A stretch of 47,500 nucleotides of DNA from Sphaeroforma sirkka (lineage: Eukaryota; Opisthokonta; Ichthyosporea; Ichthyophonida). The stretch spans positions 40,001 through 87,500 of the forward strand of contig LUCW03000032.1 in assembly GCA_001586965.3 (NCBI GenBank). The letters are read 5' to 3'. The translations under genes were made by a program, and so were the position numbers. This document shows positions 20,693 through 33,500 of this stretch, piece after piece; position 1 is the stretch's first letter, and the number at the start of each line of letters is the position of its first letter. The notes under the pieces were generated by a model that saw nothing but the letters and a program-made list of their open reading frames with translations, was not told the origin of the DNA and did no database searches.

Positions 20693-23600
20693 CTTCCTCA
20701 GATTGGAATGAATTACCTCGAGCTGGAGCTTTTCAAAACAATTCCCAGGTTTGTGGTTTCAAATTACAGTACCCCGTTGATAAATAAGAGTGTTTAATAT
20801 ATAGGCTTTTATCACGCCACCCCGCATTCCGATTTCTTTTTCCACTATATGTTCTCTTCTTGACGCTACTGAACCATCGACTGAGACTGTCACTCACTCC
20901 TCTCGCTCCGTTTAATCACACGCACCACATAGACCGATGATCTACGACGCCTACCATCACACGTCGGACCATCGGATTCGCCGTGATACTCTGCGTATGG
21001 CTTAACACGAGAACGCTACCTGTACGCATCCACCACCCCTTGACGGAAGTACTCACATTTCTGTGCGTTAAGCCCATTATCGACCTGTGTGCATCAAAAG
21101 AAACAATACAATCTACACGTTACATTGTATCTTCTAGTTGCTGTGGCATCGCTCGTGACTGGTCTGATGTTGATCTCATTCCATAACTCGCTTATATATG
21201 CCCGCCATAGTCCCTATTACGCGGCATTATTGCAACGTACACGAATTAGACAGTCGTCTTGTCATGTTGTGATTTGCGTTTGTGACTTGCGTTCATGGCT
21301 CATATACAATGCCGGCCATTCCTCGTGCAGAACACGTCTACCACCTTCTCTCGCCAATGTCTACCACGGTCGAATAAGTATCGTGAGCCTTCACTGTTGA
21401 CGCATTATTGGGTTCTATTTACTCGCACATTTCCCCTGACCAGGATTTTCCTTTGGCTATCGATTACACCAAGGCAACACTCGAATTTGCCGAACAATGC
21501 AACACGTGTGTCGAGGGCAAATTGAAAGCTGTCAACATCCTCCGTTAATCAACTAACACAGTCTATGGGCCTGGAGCACACTCACACACTCATCTAAAGG
21601 ACCCATCGCCCCTCGGTCGATATGAAAACATACATATACTCAATATGTTCGACGCAGGAACTAAATATGGCCTATATACAGCTCTTCTCCGCAAGCAGAC
21701 TATGTACGGAAATACTGATTACCTCTTTACAGACGTACATTTATTTTAGGTACCCGACACAGTCACCATTGACAATGACAGCACATTCTACAGCAAATAA
21801 ATGAAGGCCATACAGCTCGCTCGACGTATACAATTCCGCCGTCCGGCTCTTTACTCTCCTTCACATAACGCCAAAATGGAGAGAGACCACATAATACCTT
21901 GGATGAAGTAAACTGTATCCTTCTACTTGTTACAGGCATGTCTCGTCGGGGTTGAGAGGATGCTCGCTTGTAAGCCGACATCATTCGCACATAACTACGC
22001 ACCCCTGCTCAAACGTTCCAGTAATATGCTCATCCTCGCGATTTTCGGGACCATTTCAGATGCGCATTTATGTCCAAATTGCGCGGTAAAGCTGCCAAGG
22101 CGCAGCCTAAGTACGTCCCACGGTTCGGATATGATGTTCTCCTCGGTCGAGACAAGAGCTCAATCCCTTATTACTATCGAGTGCAGAATTTTTCTACTTG
22201 ATGTTGAAACGACACCCAAGACATTCACTTCCTTACTGGAGAGAATGATCAGTGGTCCCCCGACTGTTGTACATCTATCTGCACTTTCACACCTACGCCA
22301 TACACTGTCCATGTAGACTGGTACATAGACAATAGTGCGGCCGACGGTATCGTCCCCTTTCATGGCGTAGTCCCTCCCATTTGTATCATCACAGAGCTCC
22401 ATTAATCAGATCTTCGTGCGGGACTCAAGAACGCCACTTTCTACCCGATTCACAACAAGCCGACATCCCGGCTGAGCCACAGACCGTCTTACTTTCATAC
22501 TTCCACTACCCTTCGGCCTTCCCCTCCCCGACTATCCAGCTGACCCTACTGTCATTGAGCTCCCGGCCATGCATCCGTCTACCTCTGTACGTCCTGCAAC
22601 AATATCTACACCTGCTCTCACGGCCACTGCGACACCTGCAGCGCCGGCCACCCCCTCATATACTGACTACACCACCTTCATTCACTATGCCAAGTATACC
22701 AGCGACTCCACCTTACGTAGTGACACCTAACGTCATACAGCTGGTAACTTTCATTCTTGTACCTTATATGCCTGGTACCCAATCTGATATCTTTCTGACC
22801 CATACAGGCTCTCTCTCCAAGTCATTATATCGACCTGGCCGCCGACCCGACCTCCAGCTGATGAACCCTCTCGTGCGACTACGCCAGCGGCCCTTATCAC
22901 CCATGCAATGACCATCAGCTCTCTCGCCGACACTCGGCACTTCAAATATATGCGGACACATCCCGACTTCGTCCGCACTGTTCGATCCATAGCACCCACG
23001 ACGCGTCTCGAAATGTCCCTCTTCGAGGCAGTATCACTCCATAGCCTCTACGTGCCATAGTCTATTGCCGCGGCACGAAAATCTACCCCCTGGCCATCCT
23101 GGTCGGCTGCCATCGATACAGAGCAGAACAAGTATCTAAATGACGACCTGGCCGACGTCGTCCATCTCTCCAGCGCCCCAATAAACTCTACTAGTATATA
23201 TGGTGAGCACGTACTCGCCTTAAAACACGACGAGCAATGCAAACTCGCATAGTCATACGCGGCAATGATCAAAACATGGCGATAGACCCTGGCCGCCCAT
23301 GACTCCGTCTTCTTTTCGCCAAAAATGCGTTGAACCCAAAATAGTAAATCATTTTGACATAGCCTTGGCCTATCTCTATAGCAAACTTGATGTCGCCGTT
23401 TATGTGTTCTCGCATAGGAGCTCAATCGAATTAAACCTATATCCTCTTCAGCATGTCCTGAAGCGTAACGGTTGTCCCTCTGGCCTAAACTGATCGACAC
23501 GTCCGTGGAGTTTCGATATCGCCTCCAAGCTTCGTTCTGTCGGAGTTCAACAGTCCGAAGCCGATGAAACCATTTGGGTGCACACATCTCGCAATATAGT

Positions 23601-23803
23601 TGTCATTCTATTCGTAGACGATTTACTTCCCGCTGTTGACCTATCCGCCGCCGATGGCATCTGGCTTCATATACAACTATTTTTGCACTTCGACATGACT
23701 AACCTGGGTCTCGCTCGACACATAGTCGGCTTCCGAGGAATACAAAGCGGTAAGATGCATATGTCCAAACGGATGTCACGTTCAGAACGCTCAAACCAAA
23801 CCC

Positions 23804-24434
23804 ACATGAGAGACTACAGTAGTAGACGCATTTATGTATACGTTAATAACGTTTTGCGTCGTCAGCTCGAGAGTAATTTGGGACTTGTTCTCAAGTTAAT
23901 ATAAGTATAGGTGGATCAGTCCGAGAGAACGTAAGAGTAATATGAGACTTCTTCTCAGATTATTCTATTCATAGAATACGGGCCACCGGCTAGCCGAGAG
24001 CCGAGGTCCGAGACTGAGTGTGGTGAGACTGAGTGTGGTAACAGGGAATACGATATATTTATTTCTAGAAAATATATCCGGGTGCTAAAGTGTTCTGCAT
24101 AAGGTTTCTCATACTGATCATATGAGTTTTTACCCTGGCCAACCCAAGTGGTTGAACACTAGTACAAATACCATCAGTATATAACTGAGGGTGAGATCAT
24201 AAAAAAATCAGTCGAATGCACCATACTTAGATACATTTTGCACTTTATTTAAAGTCTACTATATTGTACTCTAACAATTTATCCTAAACCCTAACAACTT
24301 ATCAGGTCCGTTGGTGGATCAGCCCGAGAGAACATAAGAGTAATTTGAGAACAAGTCCCAAATTACTCTCGAGCTAACGACGCAAACCGTTATTAACGTA
24401 TACATAAATGCGTCTACTACTGTAGTCTCTCATC
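23804..24434. mobile_element. Inverted-repeat (foldback/MITE-like) element nested in the copia fossil
   Basis: About 88-bp terminal inverted repeats: the left arm starts ATGAGAGACTACAGTAGTAG and the right arm ends with its complement at 24434. CAC flanks both sides, a possible 3-bp target duplication. The interior has no coding capacity and contains a direct repeat (GGTGGATCAGTCCGAGAGAA and a close copy, about 23911 and 24312). Superfamily unknown. Confidence 0.65.
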
Positions 24435-24809
24435 ACGCCTTATACCGATACCCACCCAGGTGCCCTTGCGGGCGACGCTTTCGCCGGCAAATTCTGCAGT
24501 AAGTATACTTGGTGCTCTGAGAGTCGCAGAGCTGCCACCTTCTCTGCTAATCCACTCATCCTCCTTTGACTGGCTGGCACGGTACGCTTCGCTCTTATAT
24601 ATCGCCCGCATACCCCGTATCAAACCATTGATATCGCTGTCTTATCTTATAGCGACAACTCAGATTGGGCTCCATGTCTTCTATCGCCCGAGTCCCATAC
24701 CCGCACTCTCATATGCTTTAATTATAGGCCTATCTATTGGCGATCTCAAAAGCATTACGAGGGGAGTATATGTTTCTGTTTTATACATTTGTGTATTCAG
24801 TATTCAAAT

Positions 24810-27200
24810 AAGGAATGGGTATTCAAATGCATATGAGCCCCAACTGACATGTTCTCAGATAAGAAGCATAGTTATCTCGGGACACAAACAGACAATTTTG
24901 AATAGTGACACATACAGACGCTATGAAAGAAAGTTTGAATCGAATCCAAATGTATCATTCTATGGCCGATAGGGTTTTTAGCACAAACATAGTAAATTCT
25001 ACACGAAAATTTGATAGATCTATACCATTTCAAATGATTTGTAGTATAAGAACCATTTAATTTTTCACCGTTGTACAATAAATTCACGACAGAGGTACGA
25101 ATTGTCACAAGCTATCTTGTTACAGTCTAAATGGAAAATCAGCAAGTTGTCCACGGCATCATCTTATATGGCCTCGTATTTTTGCATGGTCGCCGTAAAT
25201 AGAAAGTGTATTCAGATGCATATAAATCCCAACAGATTTTTCTCATAGTCAACAACGGTGAATCTCGTGACACACGCAGACAATTTTTGAAGGCATTAAA
25301 AGTTTGAATCGAACCCAGAATTATACTCTACGTATTATTCTATAGCCGATATGGGGTTAACACTAGCTTATCAAATCCTCAGTGAAAAATTGCTGGATCT
25401 ACATTATTTCTAACGATCCATGTAAGTGCATATGACGCATGTATTTCTTTGAGGCGATTCGCCAAGCTGTCAGGTTTACGATGCCGACTGCAGTATAGGT
25501 TTCCGATTCATGTAGTTGTTTTATATATTATTTAAATGACCAGTTAGCCTGTTTTGTTTATGTGGTACTTAGCCCATCAGCTTGGTGTACTTTAATGCGT
25601 GTAACCTGTAGAAGGGCACCCGTTAAAAGAGGTGGTAATAAAATGCATATAACTCACAACCGACAATTTTATATAGTGAACATGAGCTACCCCGTGACAC
25701 ACACGGACAATCTCTAAGAGATTGAAAGTTTGAATCAAAATCAAATGTATTATTATATAGCAGTGAGAAGTTTTACTGTTAACTTATCAAATCCCAAGTA
25801 AAACAGGATGTGAAATATTTTAACAGAGTTATGAACGTATAAGACCTATGTCTTCCTTTGAAGTGATCAGTCAACTTGATTAGCAATGGATAGCGGACTG
25901 AAGTGTATGTCTCTGCTCCATGCATATATTCATTCAGTTTTCAAGTCATCAGTTTGTCGTATTTTGAGGCGTACGCATTGCCAAGGGGCATATCTTGTCG
26001 AGGGGCTCCTGTTTAGAAAAGGGTAATTGAATACAGATTAATCCAAACTGACAATTGCTCAGAGAAACGATGTTTATGTCGTAACACGTTGCAAATATCA
26101 AAATCCTGAATCAAGAACATGTATTGTTCCGTAGCCAAGATATTTTTTTATATTAACTTGAGAAGCGCCATAATATTCCAACCGATAAATATGTATATAT
26201 GACCCATGTGCTTATCTGGGATGACTCTTCCACTTACTGGGTGATGGACACCGACTGAAGTGCAGTCTTGTGTTCTAAAATCTATTTGTGTATCAATCAA
26301 GCAATCAGTTGGATGTACCCTAATGCATGTACCTCGTCGAGTGGATCCTGTTACGAGAAATGGTATTCAAATGCATATAAATCTCAACTGACATTTTCTC
26401 ATAAACCGAGTTATCTCGTGTCACACATTTGATAATATTCAAGAGGTGACAAGTTAAATCGAACCCACATGTATTATTCTATAGCAGAATAGGATTTTAA
26501 ATACCAATTTAGCTAATTATAAGTCAAAGTTTACTAAAGCTAAAATATTTAACTGATATGTATAAAAGTATAAGACTCATGTAACTATTTGAGATGATTC
26601 ATCAACCTACTAAGTTATGGATAGCGACCGTATCACAAGTTTATGTTTTTTGCACAGGTTGGTTGTATTTTGTCTTGTCGATGTCGATGAGCTCCCGATA
26701 AAAGAAAGGCTAGTTAAATGCATATAACTACCAACTAGTATTTTCTCAGAGAATATATGAGCTATCTCGTTACGCACACGGACAATCTTTAGAAGTGGCA
26801 AGTTTGGAACCAAACCGAATGTATTATTCTATGGTCAAGAAGGTATTAAAATGAACTTGGCAAATGCTATTTGTAAATTTGATGATGTATCTAAATTATT
26901 TTAAAACATTTGTGTGAGTATAAGACCCATGCAATTGTCTGAGGTGGTCCACCAAGGTACTAAGTTACCGATACCGACTGAAGAGTAGGATTCTGTTTCA
27001 TGCAACTGGGTTGCTTGCATTTTGTCGCGCTTATATTGTAGAGTGGCACCCAGAAAGGAAAAGGGTACTCAAATGTGTACAAATAACTGTTTTTTTTTCT
27101 AGAGATATCACATGTTATCTTGTGATACACACGGACAATCTCTGATGAGAAGTTTGAATCGAGAGAATACTAAGTAGACACTATGCAAATTTGTATATGA
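24810..27200. repeat. Degenerate satellite, about seven units of 340-430 bp
   Basis: Landmarks recur in the same order: AATGCATATAA, AACTGACA-TTTTCTCA, GTTATCTCGTGACACACACG, AAGTTTGAATCGAA, TGTATTATTCTATAG, AAGACCCATG. Unit starts are near 24826, 25211, 25642, 26030, 26366, 26715 and 27072. Copies are strongly diverged. No open frame is conserved among them, so this is non-coding. Confidence 0.82.
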
Positions 27201-27954
27201 CATTGTATAGTACTACATGGAATCTACTAATTCATGGACGTGGCACACGTCTCGGCGTGCTAGCACTATTAACATGCATTACAATTCCACCTGTACCTGG
27301 GGCACTACGTGTGGGTACTGGCATGTCATTTATACTTATTCTTGCTGTTGGTGCGAATTGTGCCGTAATCATCATCTACCGATACATGTCTTTGTTAAGT
27401 TTGATACCAGAGCGTGTCCCTTTGTTTGGTGTTGCCGGCTGCATTCTGGTTTTCAGTGACTTTCAAACCTGAGGTTGAGTAGTAAGAGAAGAAAACTTTA
27501 TAAATAAACCATGTCAGGAATAAAGTTATATAAATAAACTTTGTTAGGAATAAAATGGTTCAACTATGTCAGGAATAAAGTTATATTAGTATACTTTGTG
27601 TATAGACTGGTTTATCTCAGAGTTATTCCCACGTGTCAGGGTATAAAGGTACCTATCAGACTTGTTATTGCCCGTCATCTCTAGTCAATATGGATTTTAT
27701 TTATTCAGTTATCCATATTGATCTACATGTAATGCCACTCCTCTGCACTCATTTCTCTAACAATACTCCCCATGAGTGATCAATGTGATTCCGTGTGTGA
27801 GCGCGTTCGAGTGGAGTGTTCGTTTGTCTAAGTAGGTATACTTGTATACTGTTGTTACCTGTTGTGCATGCTACACCTTCAATAACATCATCGCCCCCCT
27901 GTGCGATTCATTTTGTCTTAACTTGTCATCGTTCATGTTATTACTACTTCAATG
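27200..27954. other. Region between the satellite and the LTR element
   Basis: At about 27490-27600 a roughly 35-bp unit (TGTCAGGAATAAAGTTATAT) repeats about three times. An open frame at 27191-27472 is weakly reminiscent of a decayed copia protease, but too weak to call. Nothing else is recognised. Confidence 0.5.
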
Positions 27955-28202
27955 TGTGGTCAGAATACAAGTACTTAGATTTATTTGATTAGTTTAGGTT
28001 TATTACAAGTTTTACAGTTTATCAGAATAATCTGATAAACTGGGTTTTAGGGGTTTGCTGGTTTTACAGCACATGACAAATGACTCATTTAAGAGTCAGT
28101 CATTTTAGGATTACTGTTTATAATTACTAATAAATGAACAACGTCCCCCTCCCTGAGGAGGGAGAACGTTGAGATACAGTTATCTCGCGTATACTTACTA
28201 CA
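27955..28202 (+). repeat. 5' LTR of the Ty3/gypsy element
   Basis: Starts TGTGGTCAGAATACAAG and ends ATACTTACTACA. It contains an internal hairpin CCCTCCCTGAGGAGGGAG near its 3' end, a candidate for the terminator or poly(A) structure. Confidence 0.92.
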
Positions 28203-29487
28203 TTTTTAACTTACCATAGAAGTTGTTAGTTTATTAGTAATTACAGAGAAAGCTACAGAATATGAATTAGTCAGTAGCTGGCACATATTTTTGTTATAAG
28301 TATAACAATTGAAAGACAATGCGAACAGAGAATGTCGCATCAAAATGAACGATTTAGATTATCCGGTCGTTGGATTAACGACATGTGGACGACGAGGATG
28401 AAGAAAGAATCTACTAATACGAGTGAAACCGAAGAGCGAACATTTCAATCAAGCAGAACATTAGCCAGGGTCAACAAGGAAGGTCTCACGACGATCAAAT
28501 GACGAAATCAGACAATCAGTCAGAATCCACAGATAAGTAGTCATGTGTGAGTACAGGTAGGAAGGTTGTTTTCAGTGTGAGACAAGTACAAATCGAATTG
28601 CAAGCTAATGAGCTTAAATTGTATTTAAGAAGTTGTTAGAAGAAAGTTCTTTAGGATCCACAGTAGTGTAGTAGAGATGGGAGATGTACATGGTTAGTAC
28701 CGACTCGGTTAGTACGATGACGCAAAGAATCAGCGGCATACTAGATTATTTTACAAAAGTTTTCAGAATGGGATATTAGGAAGCATACAGAGACACAAGT
28801 AAGCACCTGTGAGTTATTAGGAGCATATAGGGGTGGGGGCGCACATAACACGAACGATGCAAGTAAATACAAGGTTAAAATTGTGAAAATGATATGCGAA
28901 CACACTCAAATCACTAGAACTCCCAGATAAATCAGGTCAACGGAGAGGATCAACAGTATGCACAGAAGGTGTGGTTGACGGCAGCTTAGTTCAGGAGTGC
29001 AATAACGAGCAATCGTTCTTAGATCGAGAAGCATATTCCAACAACCGCAACAGCACATGACAAGGACATCACGGGTAAGAAGAGTAAAAGAGGAGCGATG
29101 AGGGAAGTTCCCAACAGGGTCCTGCGAATAGGCCGTCATTAGGCCGGAGCAAGAGCTGGCGAGGAGTAGAACAAGAAGTGGCTCCGACTAATGAGGCACT
29201 CAACCATATGTTATTGTGGGATGAAGAGTAAGACAGCTGGTAGTGTTAGAGTAGATAGACTATCCACACTACTGATGTTAGTGTAGGAAATGAAACAGTC
29301 ACGAGGGAACTCACGAGTTCCTCGGAGATCGATGTCGAGACGTTAGGTGTTTGAAGGATGAAATTTAATAGAAAATGGATATTTATATTCAGTACTCTAT
29401 CAGTTCATTCGCACACATTTCTAGTTCTCCATTGACAAACAACTCACCAACCATGTCCTACCCCGCCAAAGTCGTAGACAGCAACTC
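28203..29487 (+). other. Leader of the Ty3/gypsy element
   Basis: Non-coding stretch between the 5' LTR and the Gag-like part, about 1.3 kb and purine-rich. The primer binding site should begin just inside the LTR, but I could not match it to a specific tRNA. Confidence 0.6.
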
Positions 29488-30450
29488 TTGAATCCTGAGC
29501 GCCGCAAGGAAGATGATATCGACCGACGTGGAACTAAACGTCGTCAGTCCCATACGGAACGCTCCGCTCCGCACTCAGGTCAGGCTCTGGAGGGGCAACA
29601 ACAGACACATCTTGGGGCTCCACACATTATTTCCGCGGACGACAAGCAGCCACCAACAGCAAACAAAAATGGACCTGCACAATCTGACGAGGATGTCATA
29701 TTCGAGGGTGAGACCAAGGAAGTACCCGACCTGCGTGCGGACAGCAGTCAGACTTTTATTGGTGAACAGATAGCCAGTGAAGGGCTGTCCCCTCGTTCGT
29801 CTCTGGATACTCCAGGGGCCTTATTTCCCAGTAATGACCCACCACGCCTCCCACCTAACAAGCGAAAGCGTCACCGGAACCGTACCAACAACAAGGAAAC
29901 GGCACGGGAACAATCGTCAGCTCAGAAACTCACGGAGCTGATGACACAACAGCAGTCTCTCTTTGAAAAATACGAACAGAGGTTACAGCGCATAAACGCC
30001 GGACGAACTACAAAAGGGCCGGCCGCTAAGGAGAGTTCTTCTGACGCACACGAACGGGTACAGGCAGTACCAGAGGACGAAGACAACCCTACCTTCCGAA
30101 TTCAAGGCTGTGAGCGTCCGTTTTATGGACTCGGGTACAAATCACCAGGGTCAGAGGACAGTTCAACCGAGGAGGATGATACTCTGTCTGCCAGTGAGAA
30201 CACACCAACTTTTCAAGAGTTCGCACATGAACAAGTATTAGCCAGACAGAATCCTCAAGGTAAGGAGGCGGTGAAGAATAGACAGGACCGATTAAGTACG
30301 AACCTGCGCCAACAACAGCAACGTCAGTGGGGCGAGAAAGAAGCGCCCAGTGAATATGTACAGACACCTAAACGACAAGAGAAGGAGACAACAGTGCCTC
30401 CGCCCACACCGGCTAGTATCGAGAAAAGACGACGGAAGTGGTACATATAA
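29488..30450 (+). CDS. Gag-like part of the Ty3/gypsy fossil
   Basis: A hydrophilic, Gln/Glu/Arg-rich reading frame of about 320 residues, in the position expected for gag, with a basic patch (NKRKRHRNRTNNK) and a likely coiled region around residues 140-170. I see no CCHC knuckle. Assignment rests on position and composition, not on a recognised capsid fold. Confidence 0.6.
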   Translation: MNPERRKEDDIDRRGTKRRQSHTERSAPHSGQALEGQQQTHLGAPHIISADDKQPPTANKNGPAQSDEDVIFEGETKEVPDLRADSSQTFIGEQIASEGLSPRSSLDTPGALFPSNDPPRLPPNKRKRHRNRTNNKETAREQSSAQKLTELMTQQQSLFEKYEQRLQRINAGRTTKGPAAKESSSDAHERVQAVPEDEDNPTFRIQGCERPFYGLGYKSPGSEDSSTEEDDTLSASENTPTFQEFAHEQVLARQNPQGKEAVKNRQDRLSTNLRQQQQRQWGEKEAPSEYVQTPKRQEKETTVPPPTPASIEKRRRKWYI

Positions 30451-30580
30451 GGTACGGTACCAGAATTATCGACGGTTCATTAGAATTGATGAACTTGCCG
30501 ACGGGTATAGATGTTATAGTGGGGCAAGATATGTTGAAAGGCTTGGGCCTATACATAGGCGGTATCCAATCGCCACTTGC
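30438..30580 (+). other. Protease-like end of the Ty3/gypsy fossil
   Basis: Carries IDVIVGQDMLKGLGL, typical of the C-terminal part of Ty3-type aspartic proteases (DVILGxDxL). It lies directly ahead of the reverse transcriptase region. Confidence 0.6.
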
Positions 30581-33500
30581 ACCAATAGACCCCACAGAAC
30601 TAGATGAGCTCCTCGAACCCATACCACGCCGACAAGCACCTAACACGACGGAACCCGTCGATGTACGCGAACGGTTGGCACAGGATTTGGTAGCCAATGC
30701 GAAAATTGCCGACAACGCGCGCTGTCGTCTGGAAGGGAGTGAGGTAACCATCCCAGTAACCCATGAACAAGCGTTGCAGATGCGGCGATCGGCGCGTAAC
30801 TTCGTATCCGATCGATGGCTCCCCTATGTGGATGAACAAGTGAAGAAGTGGTTGACGGATTTGGTGATCACGAAACGAACGACACCAACGACTGTTAATC
30901 TTCCTCTCCTTGCGGTACCGACATTCGATGCGGAAGGCAACGTCAAGAAGGTACGCGTGTGTTTAGACATGCGTGCCGTTAACGCGCTTATTCCTGGTGA
31001 CCAGTTCCTGATCCCCAAGGTCAACGAACTCATATCTCGCCTCAAGAGTAGGAAGTACTACACGACGCTGGACATATCGGCTGCATACCACAGGCTGCCC
31101 ATCCATCCAGATTCACAATACTTATTTAGTTTTACACACGAACGTTATCAGTACTCGTTCACATCAGCACCGTTCGGTCTTCATGTACTCACGCAGCAGT
31201 TCCAACGTACCTTGAGTACGATACTTGATGGCTTACCGGTTCACCACTATATCGATGACATAGTTATCGCCAGTGACGGTTATGACGAACACGTTAGGAC
31301 GGTGCAGAAGGTGATACAACGCTTAACATACCACAGTTTTAAGCTTAACCCTGCCAAGTGCCACTTCGCTATCTCCGAAGTCATGATCCTAGGGAAGAAA
31401 GTATCGGCACAAGGCATTGACATTGACCATGAAAAGCAGGCCAAGCTGATCGACTGGCCCACACCACTACGGTACAAGGAGATAGCCTCGGCGTTGGGTT
31501 TAGCAAATTACCTCCACGAACATCTGCCTAATTTCGCGAACACGGTTGCACCCTTGCGCGAATTTTGCAAACAACCCAAAGGAGTTGATAGGTGATCGTT
31601 GGGAGGAGAGACATGCACAGGCGTGGCAGGCAATGAAGGACGCAGTGGTGAATGCTGTGGCGTTACACTTTCCGGTCGACGGCATTCCTCTGAACTTGGA
31701 AACCGACGCTAGCGATTACGGTTTAGGGGGAGCGCTATTCCAATGGGTCGACGGTAAGAAACATTACTTAATCTTCTTTAGTAAGACTCTGAACCATGCG
31801 CAACAGAACTACGCCACACCTATGAAGGAGTTACCGGCATTGGTATATGGACTGACACATTTCAGGGAATACTTGGATGGGCAACGGTTTGCGGTCTTCA
31901 CGGACCACAAGGCCCTTGTGTATATGAACACACAGCTCAAGCTTAATCCGATGCTTCAGAGATGGCATCATATCATCGCGCCATTCAACTTTACCATATC
32001 GCATATACCAGGAGAGACAAATGTGCTCCCGGACATGTTAAGTAGAGTACACGAGGGGACAGCGGAGCAGGACGAACTCGAAATATTGTATACAGACGGC
32101 TGGCAGTTATTCCCTAGTTACTTTGAACAAGCGCAACAACACTTTGGACCGAATGACATAGATGTATTTGCGGACCCAACCAACGCTCAGCTTCCTCGGT
32201 TCTGGACGAAGGATGATGGGGAAGGAGCGTTTGCCCACGACTGGTCGATAGTCGATGGATGGATGAACCCGCCTTGGGAACAGATACACAGGATGTTACG
32301 CAAGATACGAGCCGACGGCGCACGGGCCCAGTCAGTATGTCTACACCATGGGTACCAAGAGCACCATGGTTCGACCTGTTCAAGCAGTTATTGCAGACAG
32401 AACCGGTGGTGCTGGTACCACGGACACCACACACGTTCCTCAAGTACGCTAAGTACGCATGTGGGAAGACACCATGGGGTCATACCGTAGTAGCACGGGT
32501 GGGTCCTCCCAATGGATTCAAACTGGACCCGCTGTTTTCACAGCGACTTGGTTATGCAGAACCAAAGCCTACAAAATATGTCATGTGCTTAGACACAGCG
32601 CGAGAAATCTCAGTGGCACTGGCAGATGCAGAGGGTCAACCGGCGCTTGCACAAGCGAGTCCGGCGGAGAAACAGCGTCGTACGCAACTCACGCAAGCGC
32701 AACACGAACAAGGACATCATGGGGCGGCGGACACAGTCCAACAACTTCGTCAGAACGGTCACGTTTGGCCAGGGGCACTTGAGTTAGCCACAGAAGTTAA
32801 GCGGCAATGTGGCACATGTTTGGGACAGGACACACTTCGTAAAGGTTTCCACCCGATGATTAGCATGCACCAATAGACCCCACAGAACTAGATGAGCTCC
32901 TCGAACCCATACCACGCCGACAAGCACCTAACACGACGGAACCCGTCGATGTACGCGAACGGTTGGCACAGGATTTGGTAGCCAATGCGAAAATTGCCGA
33001 CAACGCGCGCTGTCGTCTGGAAGGGAGTGAGGTAACCATCCCAGTAACCCATGAACAAGCGTTGCAGATGCGGCGATCGGCGCGTAACTTCGTATCCGAT
33101 CGATGGCTCCCCTATGTGGATGAACAAGTGAAGAAGTGGTTGACGGATTTGGTGATCACGAAACGAACGACACCAACGACTGTTAATCTTCCTCTCCTTG
33201 CGGTACCGACATTCGATGCGGAAGGCAACGTCAAGAAGGTACGCGTGTGTTTAGACATGCGTGCCGTTAACGCGCTTATTCCTGGTGACCAGTTCCTGAT
33301 CCCCAAGGTCAACGAACTCATATCTCGCCTCAAGAGTAGGAAGTACTACACGACGCTGGACATATCGGCTGCATACCACAGGCTGCCCATCCATCCAGAT
33401 TCACAATACTTATTTAGTTTTACACACGAACGTTATCAGTACTCGTTCACATCAGCACCGTTCGGTCTTCATGTACTCACGCAGCAGTTCCAACGTACCT

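Larger units (their letters stand above)
19560..24770 (+). mobile_element. Ty1/copia retrotransposon fossil, heavily decayed
   Basis: Parts in copia order: a Gag-like piece with a CCHC-type zinc knuckle trace (about 19600-20300), a protease region (about 20395-20760), an integrase core (about 21750-21910, with a typical copia end to about 22200), reverse transcriptase (about 22950-23800, ILFVDDL-type core) and RNase H (about 24590-24770, starting SLLYIAR). The integrase-before-RT order gives the family. It is broken in very many places (dozens) and looks old. I could not recognise LTRs. A separate inverted-repeat element sits inside it. Confidence 0.75.

Noticed and set aside
22381-22911. Pro/Ser-rich open frame of 176 codons
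   Set aside because: It lies between the integrase and reverse transcriptase parts of the copia fossil, where copia polyproteins have a low-complexity linker; it is not a separate gene.
27191-27472. Open frame that might be a decayed copia protease
   Set aside because: Only a faint resemblance, in overlapping frames; not enough to call a part of an element.
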